Virus record (IMG/VR): IMGVR_UViG_3300028027_000140 | Location: 1 to 34,422 of that record | DNA from: a virus | DNA: 34,422 nucleotides | Reading direction: 5' to 3' (one strand) | In this document: in pieces, positions 12,384-22,427 of the stretch | How the letters are laid out: each line of letters opens with the position of its first letter | Numbering within the stretch: position 1 is the stretch's first letter | Notes under the pieces: generated by a model | Database searches by the model: none | What the model was told of the DNA's origin: nothing | The model's input: the letters and a program-made list of their open reading frames with translations, nothing else | Position numbers and translations under genes: made by a program

Positions 12384-12725
12384 TTATGCCGCCCAAGGCA
12401 ATGGCGGCTGAATGATTGGCGGATTGATTTGGTTATCAATTTGAGATTGCACAGCCGCTTCTGTAGCGGTCTGGTCAACGCCATTAGCCCAACACCAACC
12501 CAACACTTGTTCTTGCGTCAAATCAGCGTATGGCGTGAACTGACCTTCTGCGGGCATAGGGAATGAGCAAGTGCCATAAACAGTTGCTGTGTAGTCAACA
12601 GGTGGTGTGCCAGATGCTTCCGCACCATTGCAACGCCATCCCGCAGTTACTACTACATCTGTCAATGAACCCTCTGTAGGTTTGCATTGCATCCATTCAA
12701 TTACCCAAGTAATAGTTGCTGACAT
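12384..12725 (-). CDS. hypothetical protein downstream of tail fibre, 113 aa
   Basis: 113 residues. TITWVIEWMQCKPTEGSLTD begins a beta-rich, cysteine-containing domain (WRCNGAE, YGTCSFPMP). A helical end follows (TQEQVLGWCWANGVDQTATE) and a proline-rich tail. I recall similar short proteins next to tail fibre genes, perhaps as a fibre tip or virion surface component, but cannot name a function. Confidence 0.6.
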   Translation of the reverse strand: MSATITWVIEWMQCKPTEGSLTDVVVTAGWRCNGAEASGTPPVDYTATVYGTCSFPMPAEGQFTPYADLTQEQVLGWCWANGVDQTATEAAVQSQIDNQINPPIIQPPLPWAA

Positions 12726-12743
12726 GATTTTCCTTTCGGTTGA

Positions 12744-15700
12744 TTAGGGGTGAGATGCTTTGTAGGCATCAAATTCTGCTTTAAGTTCTTGAATAGCCGC
12801 TGTTAATGTAGCCACCAAAAATGATGTGTCAATGCCTTGATAGTCAGGCTTTCCGTTTTCGTCCACAGCATCTTTTTCACCAGTAACGGCTTGTGGCATA
12901 ACTTCAGCAAGTTCATGTGCAATAAAACCTTCGCCACTAGAACCATTGCTTTTCCATGTGTATGTGCATGGTTTTAGTTGTGCAACCTTTGCCAAAGCGC
13001 CTGTCATTGGCGCAATGTTTTCTTTTAATCGATAATCAGACGATGTTGCGTAGGTAGTAGATGTGCCGTTACCAATAATAGAACCAATTGATGTGCCCGC
13101 ATATCTAAATACATTGAAATATTGTGTAGAGAATGTATGGTTATTAACAATCAACCAACTCGAAATATCACATTGAACCCAGATATTTGTATCGTATGAA
13201 TTGGTCGTTGTGCGGTTCATGTAAAAAACACCATCGCTTGTAATGCGAGCGCGTTCTACTGGATAAAAAGCAGTATTAGCAGTTACTCCAGTACCGCCAT
13301 AAAATGTGGTTACTCCACCACCAAAAGTTGTAGCGGCATAACTTGTTTGCGGTGTTTTCCAAGTTCCAGAATTTTCATAATACATATCTCCAATATATGA
13401 ATAATCATCAACAACAGCGCCACCAAAAAGCCGTTTAGCGTATGAACTCATGCCCCCGCTAAAAGCGGTAAAATAATATGGGTTAACAGTAAACCTGTTA
13501 GATGAACCTAAAACATCCAATCTTCCTGTTGGTGAAGATGTACCAATACCTACATTACCGCTTGAGTCTATACGGGCGCGTTCTGAACCATTTGTAGTAA
13601 AACGAATTGGCCATGCACCATCAACTTTTAAGTTTGAGCCATTTGCATCTGTAATGAGATAAGAAGTTGTAACTCCTCCTTTACTTGATGCCACATACTG
13701 TTCTGCTGATGTACCATCCGCAATAATTTGCCCTGTGGCTGTAATATTACCAACTACAGTCAATCGTTGACTTGGATTTGTAGTGCCAATACCTACATTG
13801 CCACCATACGGGTTAATTATTAGTTTGTCATAAGTGCCTAAAGAATTAGCACGGGTCGCTTGAATCCAAGCAGTATCTGTGCTTTCATTAACACCCATGT
13901 CAAGAACATTGTATAAACCAGTTCCACCAGTTAAGCGAAGAACCCCTGTTTGTGTTGTTCCTGATGTTGCGGGATAACCAGTTGCACCTAACGCAACTAA
14001 TTTTAATCCTGCAAGTGAAGTTGTGCCAATACCAACATTACCACCACCACGAACCAAATAAACGCTTCCACTATCAGTTGCCAAATCAGCGCCAATAGTG
14101 GATTGAATTTGTCCAAGACCTGATGAACTACTGCGACCAACAAGTAATTCACCGCTTGAAGTTATACGAGCGCGTTCACCACCAATGTTAAAAAACTGTA
14201 TGTTGTCAGCATTGTCTGCGCGAATTGTCACATTGCTTACTGTGGTTGCGCCATTGCTAACCAGAAACTGTAAGCCAGAACCATTTGCCGCATTTGCAGT
14301 ATTAGAAATAGCAATTCTTGTGACAGCATCGCCACTTGAGACTTCTAACTTTTGTCCGGGGTTTGTAGTGCCAATACCAAAGTTACCAGATGCATTTATG
14401 CGTGCTTTTTCCCCAGAATTTGTGCCAAAAATTATGTTTGAATTTTCATAATTAAATATGTATGCGTCAGCACCAATGTTGCCAACAATTAGACCATCGT
14501 TTGAATTTGGTCCGGTTGTGCCATTTGTGTAATGTGATATAGCCCATCCATCAGTTGCTGAATTATTTACATGAATAACTCCTGCAGTAGACCCGCCATT
14601 TGAATTTGGCGATGTTGTGCCAATCCCAAGTTTCCCAAAAACATCCAAAGTCATTGTCTGACTATTGGATGGATTAAACCATTGATGCTGAGTTGCGTAA
14701 TATCTAAGAATATTGTATGCACCAAAGCCAGTAGTTGTAGAACTGATAGTGTTGTTTGCACTAGATGGCGTAAATGTCAAACGACCACCGCCAGTACCGC
14801 TATCAATGTTTAGTTCTGAACTTGCGTTCAAACTCATTGCCTGAGTAAAGGTAATAGCGTTTCCTGCTGTACCTGATGCGGCTGTTTGCCAAGAATGAGC
14901 GCCAGACAATTGACGATATTGTGATGCTGTGCCATTACCAACATATCGCCATGCTCCACCATCAAAATATGCATTAGAAAATACAGCAGTATCAGCGTCT
15001 GCATAACTTGCCAATGCGCCCCAACCAACTTGATAAGCCTTATATACTGCCCAAGCACTAGGAGTAACTCCCAAGCCTAGATTGCCTGAGCCGTCGATAC
15101 GCATCCACTCAGTTGTAACTGCGCCAGTTGCGCCAGATGCTTGACCAAAAATCATTGCACCATAAGCGTCACTTGCTGTACCGATTCCAAGATAACCAGC
15201 GCCAACATGATTCCAAACCCATCTGAACTGAGCAGTATTCGTAGAATTTCCACCGAGGAACACAGTATCAACTAAACCTGTTGCTCCTCCTGTACCAATT
15301 TGCAGTTTTGCACTAGGACTACTTGTACCAATACCAAAATTTCCTGCCGAATCTATGCGAGCGCGTTCTGTACCACCACCACCAACTGATGTAGCAGAAG
15401 AACCACCAGTCCAAAAACGAACAGCACCAGAAGCGCCTGTTGCAAATACATTGAAATGATTATTGCCACCATTTGTACCAATGCCATAATCATCGTTACC
15501 TTTTGATGTTATGTTTCCCGCAAATGTAATGACAGAATCTGGGCTTGAAGTACCAACACCTAATTTTGTACCATCAAAAACAAGCGCAGAACCAGTAGCC
15601 AATGCGCTAGTGCTAGAAGCATAGACAACACCATTGGCAGTAAACGATGTAAGCCCTGTACCACCACTAGTTGTAGGCAAAGCAGTACCTGACAAACCAA

Positions 15701-16610
15701 ATGCCAATGTGCCACTTGTTGTAATAGGTGAACCGCTGATAGACAAGAACGATGGCACAGTTGCCGCAACGCTAGTCACAGTACCTAATGGGTTTGTTGC
15801 CCAAGATGTGTCAGTTCCATCTGTAGTCAGATACTTACCGCTGTTGCCTGTCTGACTAGGTGCAAGCGCATTGAATGCCGCATTAGCCGTAGTCTGTCCT
15901 GTACCGCCATTAGCAATAGCCAAAGTGCCGCCAAGGGTCAATGTACCGCTAGTCGTGATTGGGCTACCAGTGAATGTCAATCCTGTAGTGCCGCCCGAAG
16001 CCGCAACGCTTGTGACCGTGCCAACATTGATTGAACCGCCAAGGCTTGTCGATGTGCCGTTGATTGTGATTGCTGAGTTTGTCAGGGCGCTGTTAGCAAC
16101 ATTGCTTAATGTGCCGCCCAAAGTCAAACTGCCAGAACTTGTAACCGTGCCCGTTAATGTCAATCCGTTAACCGAGCCTGTACCGCTTACGCTAGTGACA
16201 GTACCACCACCATCCGTGACCCATTCCAACGCTGTAGCGCCTGAATTAAGCCCCAGGCGTTTGCCTCCATTACCCGTGTACGAAGGCAACAAATTCTGAA
16301 TAGCACCAGCCGCAGTCGTAGCATCCGTACCACCCGAAGCAATTGGCACAGTAGACAAAGAGATAGTGTTGCCAACAATTGTTATCGGTGCAGTCGCTGT
16401 GTACGCTGTACTTGTCAGCGGTCCAACATCCTGCACCGTACCATTGGTGTAAGTAATTCGCAGATATTGAAAAGTCGAGATTGTCACAGGGACAATACTT
16501 ACGATTCCATTACCCGCTACACCCCTGTCGATAACAATAATCTCAGGCTGAGGAGGAGTTACCTCGCAGACAATATTGTTTGCGTCTGTGACTGCTACAT
16601 TGATTTGCAT
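12744..16610 (-). CDS. long tail fibre with S74 intramolecular chaperone domain
   Basis: 1288 residues. The middle is a long run of Gly/Thr/Ser-rich beta-repeats, including about ten variants of ERARIDSSGNVGIGTSSP and many GTVTSVAASGG-like units, as in trimeric beta-helical fibres. The last 98 residues are a peptidase S74 chaperone domain: SDYRLKENI, with S1191 and K1196 at the catalytic spacing, GFIAHELAEVMP, then a terminal coiled coil (LTAAIQELKAEFDAY). The chaperone drives trimerisation and cuts itself off before S1191. The fibre is probably the receptor-binding part of the virion. Confidence 0.92.
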   Translation of the reverse strand: MQINVAVTDANNIVCEVTPPQPEIIVIDRGVAGNGIVSIVPVTISTFQYLRITYTNGTVQDVGPLTSTAYTATAPITIVGNTISLSTVPIASGGTDATTAAGAIQNLLPSYTGNGGKRLGLNSGATALEWVTDGGGTVTSVSGTGSVNGLTLTGTVTSSGSLTLGGTLSNVANSALTNSAITINGTSTSLGGSINVGTVTSVAASGGTTGLTFTGSPITTSGTLTLGGTLAIANGGTGQTTANAAFNALAPSQTGNSGKYLTTDGTDTSWATNPLGTVTSVAATVPSFLSISGSPITTSGTLAFGLSGTALPTTSGGTGLTSFTANGVVYASSTSALATGSALVFDGTKLGVGTSSPDSVITFAGNITSKGNDDYGIGTNGGNNHFNVFATGASGAVRFWTGGSSATSVGGGGTERARIDSAGNFGIGTSSPSAKLQIGTGGATGLVDTVFLGGNSTNTAQFRWVWNHVGAGYLGIGTASDAYGAMIFGQASGATGAVTTEWMRIDGSGNLGLGVTPSAWAVYKAYQVGWGALASYADADTAVFSNAYFDGGAWRYVGNGTASQYRQLSGAHSWQTAASGTAGNAITFTQAMSLNASSELNIDSGTGGGRLTFTPSSANNTISSTTTGFGAYNILRYYATQHQWFNPSNSQTMTLDVFGKLGIGTTSPNSNGGSTAGVIHVNNSATDGWAISHYTNGTTGPNSNDGLIVGNIGADAYIFNYENSNIIFGTNSGEKARINASGNFGIGTTNPGQKLEVSSGDAVTRIAISNTANAANGSGLQFLVSNGATTVSNVTIRADNADNIQFFNIGGERARITSSGELLVGRSSSSGLGQIQSTIGADLATDSGSVYLVRGGGNVGIGTTSLAGLKLVALGATGYPATSGTTQTGVLRLTGGTGLYNVLDMGVNESTDTAWIQATRANSLGTYDKLIINPYGGNVGIGTTNPSQRLTVVGNITATGQIIADGTSAEQYVASSKGGVTTSYLITDANGSNLKVDGAWPIRFTTNGSERARIDSSGNVGIGTSSPTGRLDVLGSSNRFTVNPYYFTAFSGGMSSYAKRLFGGAVVDDYSYIGDMYYENSGTWKTPQTSYAATTFGGGVTTFYGGTGVTANTAFYPVERARITSDGVFYMNRTTTNSYDTNIWVQCDISSWLIVNNHTFSTQYFNVFRYAGTSIGSIIGNGTSTTYATSSDYRLKENIAPMTGALAKVAQLKPCTYTWKSNGSSGEGFIAHELAEVMPQAVTGEKDAVDENGKPDYQGIDTSFLVATLTAAIQELKAEFDAYKASHP

Positions 16611-16619
16611 GATTTCCCC

Positions 16620-17102
16620 TTAAACAACAACAATACCGTCTGAACGAACTAAGAACATCAAGAATATGATGCCATCGTCAGCAGGATTGCCACCACCAGC
16701 AGGGAATGAAATCTTGATGCGACCAGAGAAGCAAGCAGGATTGACAGCATTAATGTCCAACTCAGGGTCACTTGAAATTAAAGACCACACCGAATCGTCA
16801 ATCACCAATGTGAAAGAGCCGTTTGCATCAATACGATTTGAAATAGTCAGGTTAACAGGCGTAGGCGTAGGCTCGTAGTTGCCAATGCTAAAAGACAAAC
16901 CATTTCGCGTGTCTTGCAGATTGCTTACAGTTCTACGGACAATCTGTGCGTTAATTGTTGCACCAGTCAGGTTTACTGGTGAGCCGTTTGAGTTAAAAAC
17001 TAAGTTCCAGTAGGTCGATTGGTTGTAAACCAACTCACCCGTAATCAGAGGATTATCGAATCCGCTGACTTGCGTAATAGTATTCTGGCTAAAAAGTGCC
17101 AT
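16620..17102 (-). CDS. putative tail/baseplate-associated protein, 160 aa
   Basis: 160 residues, beta-rich. ITGELVYNQSTYWNLVFNSN, LTGATINAQIVRRTVSN and FTLVIDDSVWSLI resemble the N-terminal domain of BppU-like or fibre-adaptor proteins that attach receptor-binding parts to the tail. The end IFLMFLVRSDGIVVV is hydrophobic but short. It sits between the tail chaperone and the main fibre. The assignment is by position and fold pattern only. Confidence 0.5.
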   Translation of the reverse strand: MALFSQNTITQVSGFDNPLITGELVYNQSTYWNLVFNSNGSPVNLTGATINAQIVRRTVSNLQDTRNGLSFSIGNYEPTPTPVNLTISNRIDANGSFTLVIDDSVWSLISSDPELDINAVNPACFSGRIKISFPAGGGNPADDGIIFLMFLVRSDGIVVV

Positions 17103-17191
17103 GATGATTTCCTGTACTCAGGTTATTGACGCTCCCTGCGTACTCGCGGGGGACGAAATCTTGTCATGTCTTGCGGCAATTATGCCCCAAA

Positions 17192-17602
17192 TCAAGTCGG
17201 AGGTGTTGGCCAAATTACATTGAACGGATAGCCAGACTGAGCAGGAATGTCCCTCAGTTCTTGCCTATAAGTCGCCCAGGCACTTTGTTGCGCAGTAGTC
17301 AACGGACCATTTGGAATTTGTGTCCAGTCGCTTGCGTATAGTAATTTTTGCCGTTTTAAAGTTACATCCGACACCGCCATTGTTTGATTTTGAACCCATT
17401 GCTTAGTCGTAAAATCAAACACCGAATATTGGTCAGGTTGTGCAGGAATAGCCACCGCCACACCATTTGCGATGTAATAGGCTAAATCATCTATAGACCC
17501 CTCAAGATAACTTTCGTCACTTTGTATTTGAGAGTCAATATCTGTTGTCTGAACAACTCGCAAGATTTGTCCAGTAGTCGAGGAATAAATTGTGTAGTTC
17601 AT
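17192..17602 (-). CDS. tail fibre assembly chaperone-like protein (Phage_tail_APC type)
   Basis: 136 residues. The C-terminal half, LKRQKLLYASDWTQIPNGPL, then QQSAWATYRQELRDIPAQSG, then YPFNVIWPTPP, matches the Phage_tail_APC family, which helps fold or attach tail fibres. The N-terminal half is a short beta-domain (YTIYSSTTGQILRVVQTTD). The gene overlaps the tail-tip gene by 4 nt. Confidence 0.8.
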   Translation of the reverse strand: MNYTIYSSTTGQILRVVQTTDIDSQIQSDESYLEGSIDDLAYYIANGVAVAIPAQPDQYSVFDFTTKQWVQNQTMAVSDVTLKRQKLLYASDWTQIPNGPLTTAQQSAWATYRQELRDIPAQSGYPFNVIWPTPPT

Positions 17603-20600
17603 CGTTTTGTCTCGATTGCAAATAAGGAACGATTAGAAATTCCCGCCAACTCAAGAGGCATTGAGTATGGCTCGCTATACACTTGAAGCCTGTATGTATA
17701 AGTTGCCGCTGTTGGCAAATCGCTATAACTCATGGCGGGGTTTCTACCTCCGTTCATCAAAACAGTAGAACCTCTAACAAGCCTAAATTCAGGAATAATT
17801 GTGGCAATATTTTCTCCATCAATAGCAGACCCATTTAGAGGACTACCTGATGATGCAATATAAATTTGACTGCCATTAGCCACGATTGTTATTGTTTGAG
17901 CATCAACCCATGTACCTTGTGTTGAAGGTCTAAAAACTGCACCAGTAAACGCACTAGCCGTTAAAGTCACCGCATTAGCATTGATATTTGCAGTAGCAAC
18001 CACATTGCCGTTAAGCGTCATTTGTGTGTTGTTGAAAGAAATATTTGTAGTCGAATTACCAATAGCAAATGTGCCGTTTGTATTGATAACCGCACCCGAG
18101 CCACTCATGCTAGTGCCAGAAACAGCAGGGGCAGAACCCACCGTCAGCGATGTACCGCTAATTGAGCCAGCCGTAATCGTTCCCAAGTTTGCGCTAATTG
18201 CAGACAGACTGCCAACTTTTAAGTTCGACAAATACGGGACATTCCAAACAGTCTGGGTTGTTGCAGGGTTAAAAATACCATCCGATTGAAACAAAGCCTC
18301 ACCCGCAACAATAGACGGAGGAGTCGCTTGCCAAACCTCAGAGCCTCCCCAAGTATTTGTCGGAGGAAACGCGCCCACACCCGTAGTCGTATAAGTAGCA
18401 GGAGTAGAGTTAAGCGATGTTGAGGTTGACTTAGCGTAGCAAATGCGCGAAGACAATCCGTCAATTCCGTTTGCTCCATTAGAACCGTTTGTACCATTCG
18501 TACCATTTGCACCATTAGCACCAGCCGCACCCACCGCATACGCAGTCGATGTAGACCAAGTGACCGTGCTAGTTGCAGTTGTTAAATCATCAGCATACGC
18601 AACCTGACACCCGTACAAAGTAAATCCAGCACTAGACGCACCCGGCAATAGCGACCAGCCATTAGCAGTCGAAGGCGCAGTAAAAGAACCATTAGCCCAT
18701 GTATATGTTGAAGTTCCAGATGGGAAACTTGTAGGCGTAGTAGCCGACCATCGGTACACCTCCAACAACGCTGTCCTTGTGCCGTTAGCACCGTTAGCCC
18801 CTGGAGAGCCAGTCGCACCATTAGTTCCAGAAGCGCCAGCCGCATAAGCCGCTGTAGCACTCCATGTGATGCTAGTCGTAGCAGTCGTATTTGAATCCGC
18901 ATAAATAGTTCTGCAAATCCACAGCGTCTGTCCAAGTACCGAAGCAGGAGGCGTTAGCGACCAACCATTAGTTGCCGCTGGCGCAGTAAATTGACCAGTC
19001 GCCCATGTGTAAGTTGAAGACCCACTAGGAAACGTAGTCGGGGCAGAAGCCGCCCATTGATACATCTCCAAAATTGCCGTGCGAGTCCCATTAGTCCCGT
19101 TAGTCCCATTTGTACCATTAGCGCCATTAGTTCCAGCATACCCAGACGCGACAATGCCAGCCAATCCCCAATTGATTGAGGTCGTTGTAGCCGTAGCCGT
19201 GTCCGAAATATTTACCGTTGCCGCCCACAATGTGTAGCCAGCACTAGGGGCAGAAGTAATCGTCTGACTCCACCCCGAAGGGTCAGGAGTAAATGAGTTA
19301 CTTGCCCATGTATAAGTCGAAGTCCCAACCGGACCAGCAGGAATTGTGATTGCCCATTTATAGACCGTAGGACGAGCCGTTTGCAAACCATTAGCACCAT
19401 TAGTGCCGTTAGTACCATTTGAGCCGTTAGCACCGTTTGTAGTCAACGAGGAAATTGTGTAACCAGTTGTCCAAATTACAGTTGAAGTCGCAGTTCCTAC
19501 AGTCACCACAGTCGGAATGATTGCAGTCCAAAGTTGCAACCCAGCCGTACCTGGATTAGAAGGAATCGTAGTACTCCAGCCACCCCCGCCCGTGTAAGCA
19601 GAATTTGTAGCAGTCGCCCATGTATATGTTGATTGACCGCTAGGATTTGACGGAGTAACTGTCGACCATTGATATAGAGCAACATCCGCAGACTGATTGC
19701 CATTTGTACCAGGCGTACCCGTTGCACCTTGATCTACAAACACAAATTGCAAATTAGCCGTAGCCGCTTGCGACACAGTACCTAGAGCAGACTTATAACG
19801 CACCGGCACAATCAGATTTGCAGGAGACGAACTCATTGCCGTAGGAATACCCCATTCGGCAAACGTACCACCATCCGTAGGACTAGGCACAGACAAACCA
19901 CCAGAAGTTGTAATGTCTCCATAACCAGTTGTGGATGATGCGCCAATACGCCATGTGTTATTTGTAAATGCCGCATCCGAATCGTTTTGCGATGGTACGA
20001 AGTCAATAGCACCACCAGCCGCAGAACCATAAAGTTGCGTTATCAACCCAGTAAACGAAGGAACAAGCGAGGAATTCCTCGGCACTTGCATAACGATAGG
20101 CGAGAAAGTTGCCAAGAAAGTACCAGCCACAGCCGAAGTCGTAGGATTAGGCGACCAACTAAAGCCTGTAGAGATAGCAGACAGCGCAGACGCACCAGAC
20201 TCGTTAGCCACCTTGAACGAAAAGTAATAGGTGTCAGTCGGCAGATTCAAATCGGTAAACGCCAAACTGGTCGAAGGCACAAAAGGCTGTGAGTTAGAAG
20301 CCGTCTGTGCGCCCCATGTTTTCCAATCAGCAGTCGTAGGACTAGAAACATTGGTGTAGAACAAAGTTACTTCCGTGACACGACCCGTAGCAGGAATTCC
20401 GCACAGCACATCGAAGTGAGGAATAGTTGCAGTCGGGTTGATATTAGTCACCGTAGGCGCTGTCAGATTACTAAAGAAATTTGGGTTTGACAAATTACTA
20501 TTAGGCGCAGGAGAGTACGCAGTAATAGAAGCATCGTCATACACTTGAGAGTTGTATTCGTTCAACTCCAAAGCCGCACCCAAATTTCCATCGGGCAAAG

Positions 20601-21975
20601 ATGCCTCGGAAACCTTAATGACACGGAACAACTTATTAGTCCAGCCGTAGGCAGAATTTGTAACGCTAATCACATCGCCAGCGTCAACCTGAATGCCGTT
20701 ATAAGTCGTAGAGAATGTGACAATCAAATCCTCACGCGCTTGCTCTAACATCCTATTTGCTAGATATTGAGCCTGAACCGAATCATTCACCAGACTTAAG
20801 TCGACTGAATATTTGTTAACAGGCTCGTTTGCAAACAACAAACCAGAAGGCGTATTCAGAAACACATAATCCGACTGGTCACGGTTTAACTTACTAGGAA
20901 ATTGCGCTTGAACCTGATTGATGCTTGAAGCAATATCAAATGCACTAACGCGAATCTCTCCAACAATATTTGAGTCGTCAAACGCAAACGAGGCAGACTC
21001 AGCCTTATTGATAACGATAGACCACTTACCAGTTGCCGCATTGTATTGATTCCAAGAATCGCAAGCCAACATAATCTGATCGAGATTTGCCAATACATTC
21101 TGACCAGTATCCATTACACCGTTAATGCGATACCGAGCCTGAGTAGCACTACCACCACCAGAGGGTGTATAAGTTATCAGTTGGTCAGAATAACTATTCA
21201 ACGCAGTTGCTGTCGTGGCATCCACGATGTTTGTGTCCATCGCACAGCCATACTTTGTGTTTGTAATGTAGTCATACCAAACATCGCCTGGCTTTGCCAC
21301 ACCCGCACCATTAAGATAATGCGAAGCCCTAAATGTCACGGGTTGCATTTGCGTAGTGCCAGCATCCCTGTTGTAAACCATTTTGATAACGGCAAACGCC
21401 AAACCATTCATCTGCCTACCGCTAGATGGCCATCTTTGCCCCACAGCAATGTCAGAGCCACCCATTACAGAACTAGGCAACGCTGTGCCATTCAAAGCCG
21501 TTATAACGCCAGCCTCGTTTGACTTGTAAAGGTTTATGTATAGGTTTCCAGAAATCTTAGTTTGAACATTACCAGCGCCATCGGTCAGACTTATTACTTT
21601 AGTCGGGTCTGAGCCATCAAAACCAATTGCTTGATCTTGCCAGTACATCTTTGTCGTATCAAATGAGAATTGGCCATTAGGACTAATCTGAGAGACAGCC
21701 ATAACGTAATACATTGTCTTTTGGTCAGTCGACAAAACAGCGTCAACAAAGATGCCACCGAGGTACGCATCACCATAAACAATTGGTATGCTATTTGTAG
21801 TAGCAGGAGGCACTTGCTGACGAACGCCATTGTCTACGGCTTGATTAGCACCCGATGACGTAAACACGCGAGTCACAATCATAGAGACCGCAAAGTTAAT
21901 AGCAAACCTTGCCGCAAGCAATGTCATGCCCGTTAATTCAAGCCCCATTGCGGCTAATACGAGTGTCGATGGCAT
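17599..21975 (-). CDS. tail tip attachment protein (gpJ-like) with collagen-linked repeats
   Basis: 1458 residues. The N-terminus has a long hydrophobic segment (about 3-38). Next comes a J-like hub region (NSIPIVYGDAYLGGIFVDAV, GDVWYDYITNTKYGCAMD, NQYNAATGKWSIVINKAE). Residues about 750-1150 are four tandem units of about 100 residues, each with YxWS-P-SG-STYTWA, a GWS segment, W-containing strands and a collagen-like NGTNGTNG linker; a diverged fifth unit follows. The C-terminal part has an AISANLGTITAGSISG segment, as in central fibres of J proteins. It builds the tail tip and carries receptor-facing domains. Confidence 0.82.
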   Translation of the reverse strand: MPSTLVLAAMGLELTGMTLLAARFAINFAVSMIVTRVFTSSGANQAVDNGVRQQVPPATTNSIPIVYGDAYLGGIFVDAVLSTDQKTMYYVMAVSQISPNGQFSFDTTKMYWQDQAIGFDGSDPTKVISLTDGAGNVQTKISGNLYINLYKSNEAGVITALNGTALPSSVMGGSDIAVGQRWPSSGRQMNGLAFAVIKMVYNRDAGTTQMQPVTFRASHYLNGAGVAKPGDVWYDYITNTKYGCAMDTNIVDATTATALNSYSDQLITYTPSGGGSATQARYRINGVMDTGQNVLANLDQIMLACDSWNQYNAATGKWSIVINKAESASFAFDDSNIVGEIRVSAFDIASSINQVQAQFPSKLNRDQSDYVFLNTPSGLLFANEPVNKYSVDLSLVNDSVQAQYLANRMLEQAREDLIVTFSTTYNGIQVDAGDVISVTNSAYGWTNKLFRVIKVSEASLPDGNLGAALELNEYNSQVYDDASITAYSPAPNSNLSNPNFFSNLTAPTVTNINPTATIPHFDVLCGIPATGRVTEVTLFYTNVSSPTTADWKTWGAQTASNSQPFVPSTSLAFTDLNLPTDTYYFSFKVANESGASALSAISTGFSWSPNPTTSAVAGTFLATFSPIVMQVPRNSSLVPSFTGLITQLYGSAAGGAIDFVPSQNDSDAAFTNNTWRIGASSTTGYGDITTSGGLSVPSPTDGGTFAEWGIPTAMSSSPANLIVPVRYKSALGTVSQAATANLQFVFVDQGATGTPGTNGNQSADVALYQWSTVTPSNPSGQSTYTWATATNSAYTGGGGWSTTIPSNPGTAGLQLWTAIIPTVVTVGTATSTVIWTTGYTISSLTTNGANGSNGTNGTNGANGLQTARPTVYKWAITIPAGPVGTSTYTWASNSFTPDPSGWSQTITSAPSAGYTLWAATVNISDTATATTTSINWGLAGIVASGYAGTNGANGTNGTNGTNGTRTAILEMYQWAASAPTTFPSGSSTYTWATGQFTAPAATNGWSLTPPASVLGQTLWICRTIYADSNTTATTSITWSATAAYAAGASGTNGATGSPGANGANGTRTALLEVYRWSATTPTSFPSGTSTYTWANGSFTAPSTANGWSLLPGASSAGFTLYGCQVAYADDLTTATSTVTWSTSTAYAVGAAGANGANGTNGTNGSNGANGIDGLSSRICYAKSTSTSLNSTPATYTTTGVGAFPPTNTWGGSEVWQATPPSIVAGEALFQSDGIFNPATTQTVWNVPYLSNLKVGSLSAISANLGTITAGSISGTSLTVGSAPAVSGTSMSGSGAVINTNGTFAIGNSTTNISFNNTQMTLNGNVVATANINANAVTLTASAFTGAVFRPSTQGTWVDAQTITIVANGSQIYIASSGSPLNGSAIDGENIATIIPEFRLVRGSTVLMNGGRNPAMSYSDLPTAATYTYRLQVYSEPYSMPLELAGISNRSLFAIETKR
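18480..19740 (-). repeat. 300-nt tandem repeats with collagen-like linkers in the tail-tip gene
   Basis: Collagen-like Gly-X-Y blocks recur at about 18480-18540, 18780-18840, 19080-19140, 19380-19440 and 19680-19740, a steady 300-nt period. Between them lie related beta-domains. Period and order suggest growth by in-frame duplication. Confidence 0.75.
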
Positions 21976-21978
21976 TTT

Positions 21979-22425
21979 TTAGTCCCTAAAGAAAGTCGCT
22001 TCGAGAGGCGTGTAACCTCTCTTTGTGTAATCTATCAAAGGCGAGTTTGCCATAACCGTAGTACAAACAAAATCGACCCGCTTATTGTTTAACATTTCTT
22101 GCGCAAGTTCGTCAAACTTTATCCACAGTCTGCCGCCTATTGACTTGCCCCGATGCTTTGGCATCACCCACCAAGCCAATTCGCGCAGTTCCAAAATCTT
22201 TGGACTCCAGACATTTTGTGTAACGATAGCCGCAATCATTCCCCTATGGTCATCGTCAATCAAAATAAACCCCCGACCACTTAACATTTGAAAAATCAAA
22301 TGCCCTACATGATCAGCGTCATGCGTTTCTGGATTGGATAAAACAGGGATAGGCGCTTCTTTTGCATATTCCCGCATCATCCACACCAAAACTGGAATAT
22401 CGTGTCTTGTAGCCTGTCTTATCAT
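21979..22425 (-). CDS. GNAT-family acetyltransferase in the tail module
   Basis: 148 residues. The order of elements fits GNAT: MIRQATRHDIPVLVWMMREY (strand, helix), GRGFILIDDDHRGMIAAIVT, then LRELAWWVMPKHRGKSIGGR with the acetyl-CoA pyrophosphate loop (Q/R-x-x-G-x-G/A type, here HRGKSIGG), then TKRGYTPLEATFFRD. It lies between two tail-tip genes, with gaps of a few nt. The target is unknown; it could modify a tail protein or a host protein. Confidence 0.82.
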   Translation of the reverse strand: MIRQATRHDIPVLVWMMREYAKEAPIPVLSNPETHDADHVGHLIFQMLSGRGFILIDDDHRGMIAAIVTQNVWSPKILELRELAWWVMPKHRGKSIGGRLWIKFDELAQEMLNNKRVDFVCTTVMANSPLIDYTKRGYTPLEATFFRD

Positions 22426-22427
22426 GT

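Noticed and set aside
15634-16299. Plus-strand Pro/Val-rich open frames opposite the tail fibre gene
   Set aside because: They arise from the antisense reading of Gly/Thr-rich repeat codons in the fibre gene.
17123-17167. 14-residue Arg-rich minus-strand frame (MTRFRPPRVRRERQ) between two tail genes
   Set aside because: Too short and without a well-placed ribosome site to claim as a gene.
18480-19740. Regular 300-nt repeats considered as a CRISPR-like or non-coding array
   Set aside because: The period keeps the reading frame and encodes collagen-like linkers and beta-domains of a tail protein.
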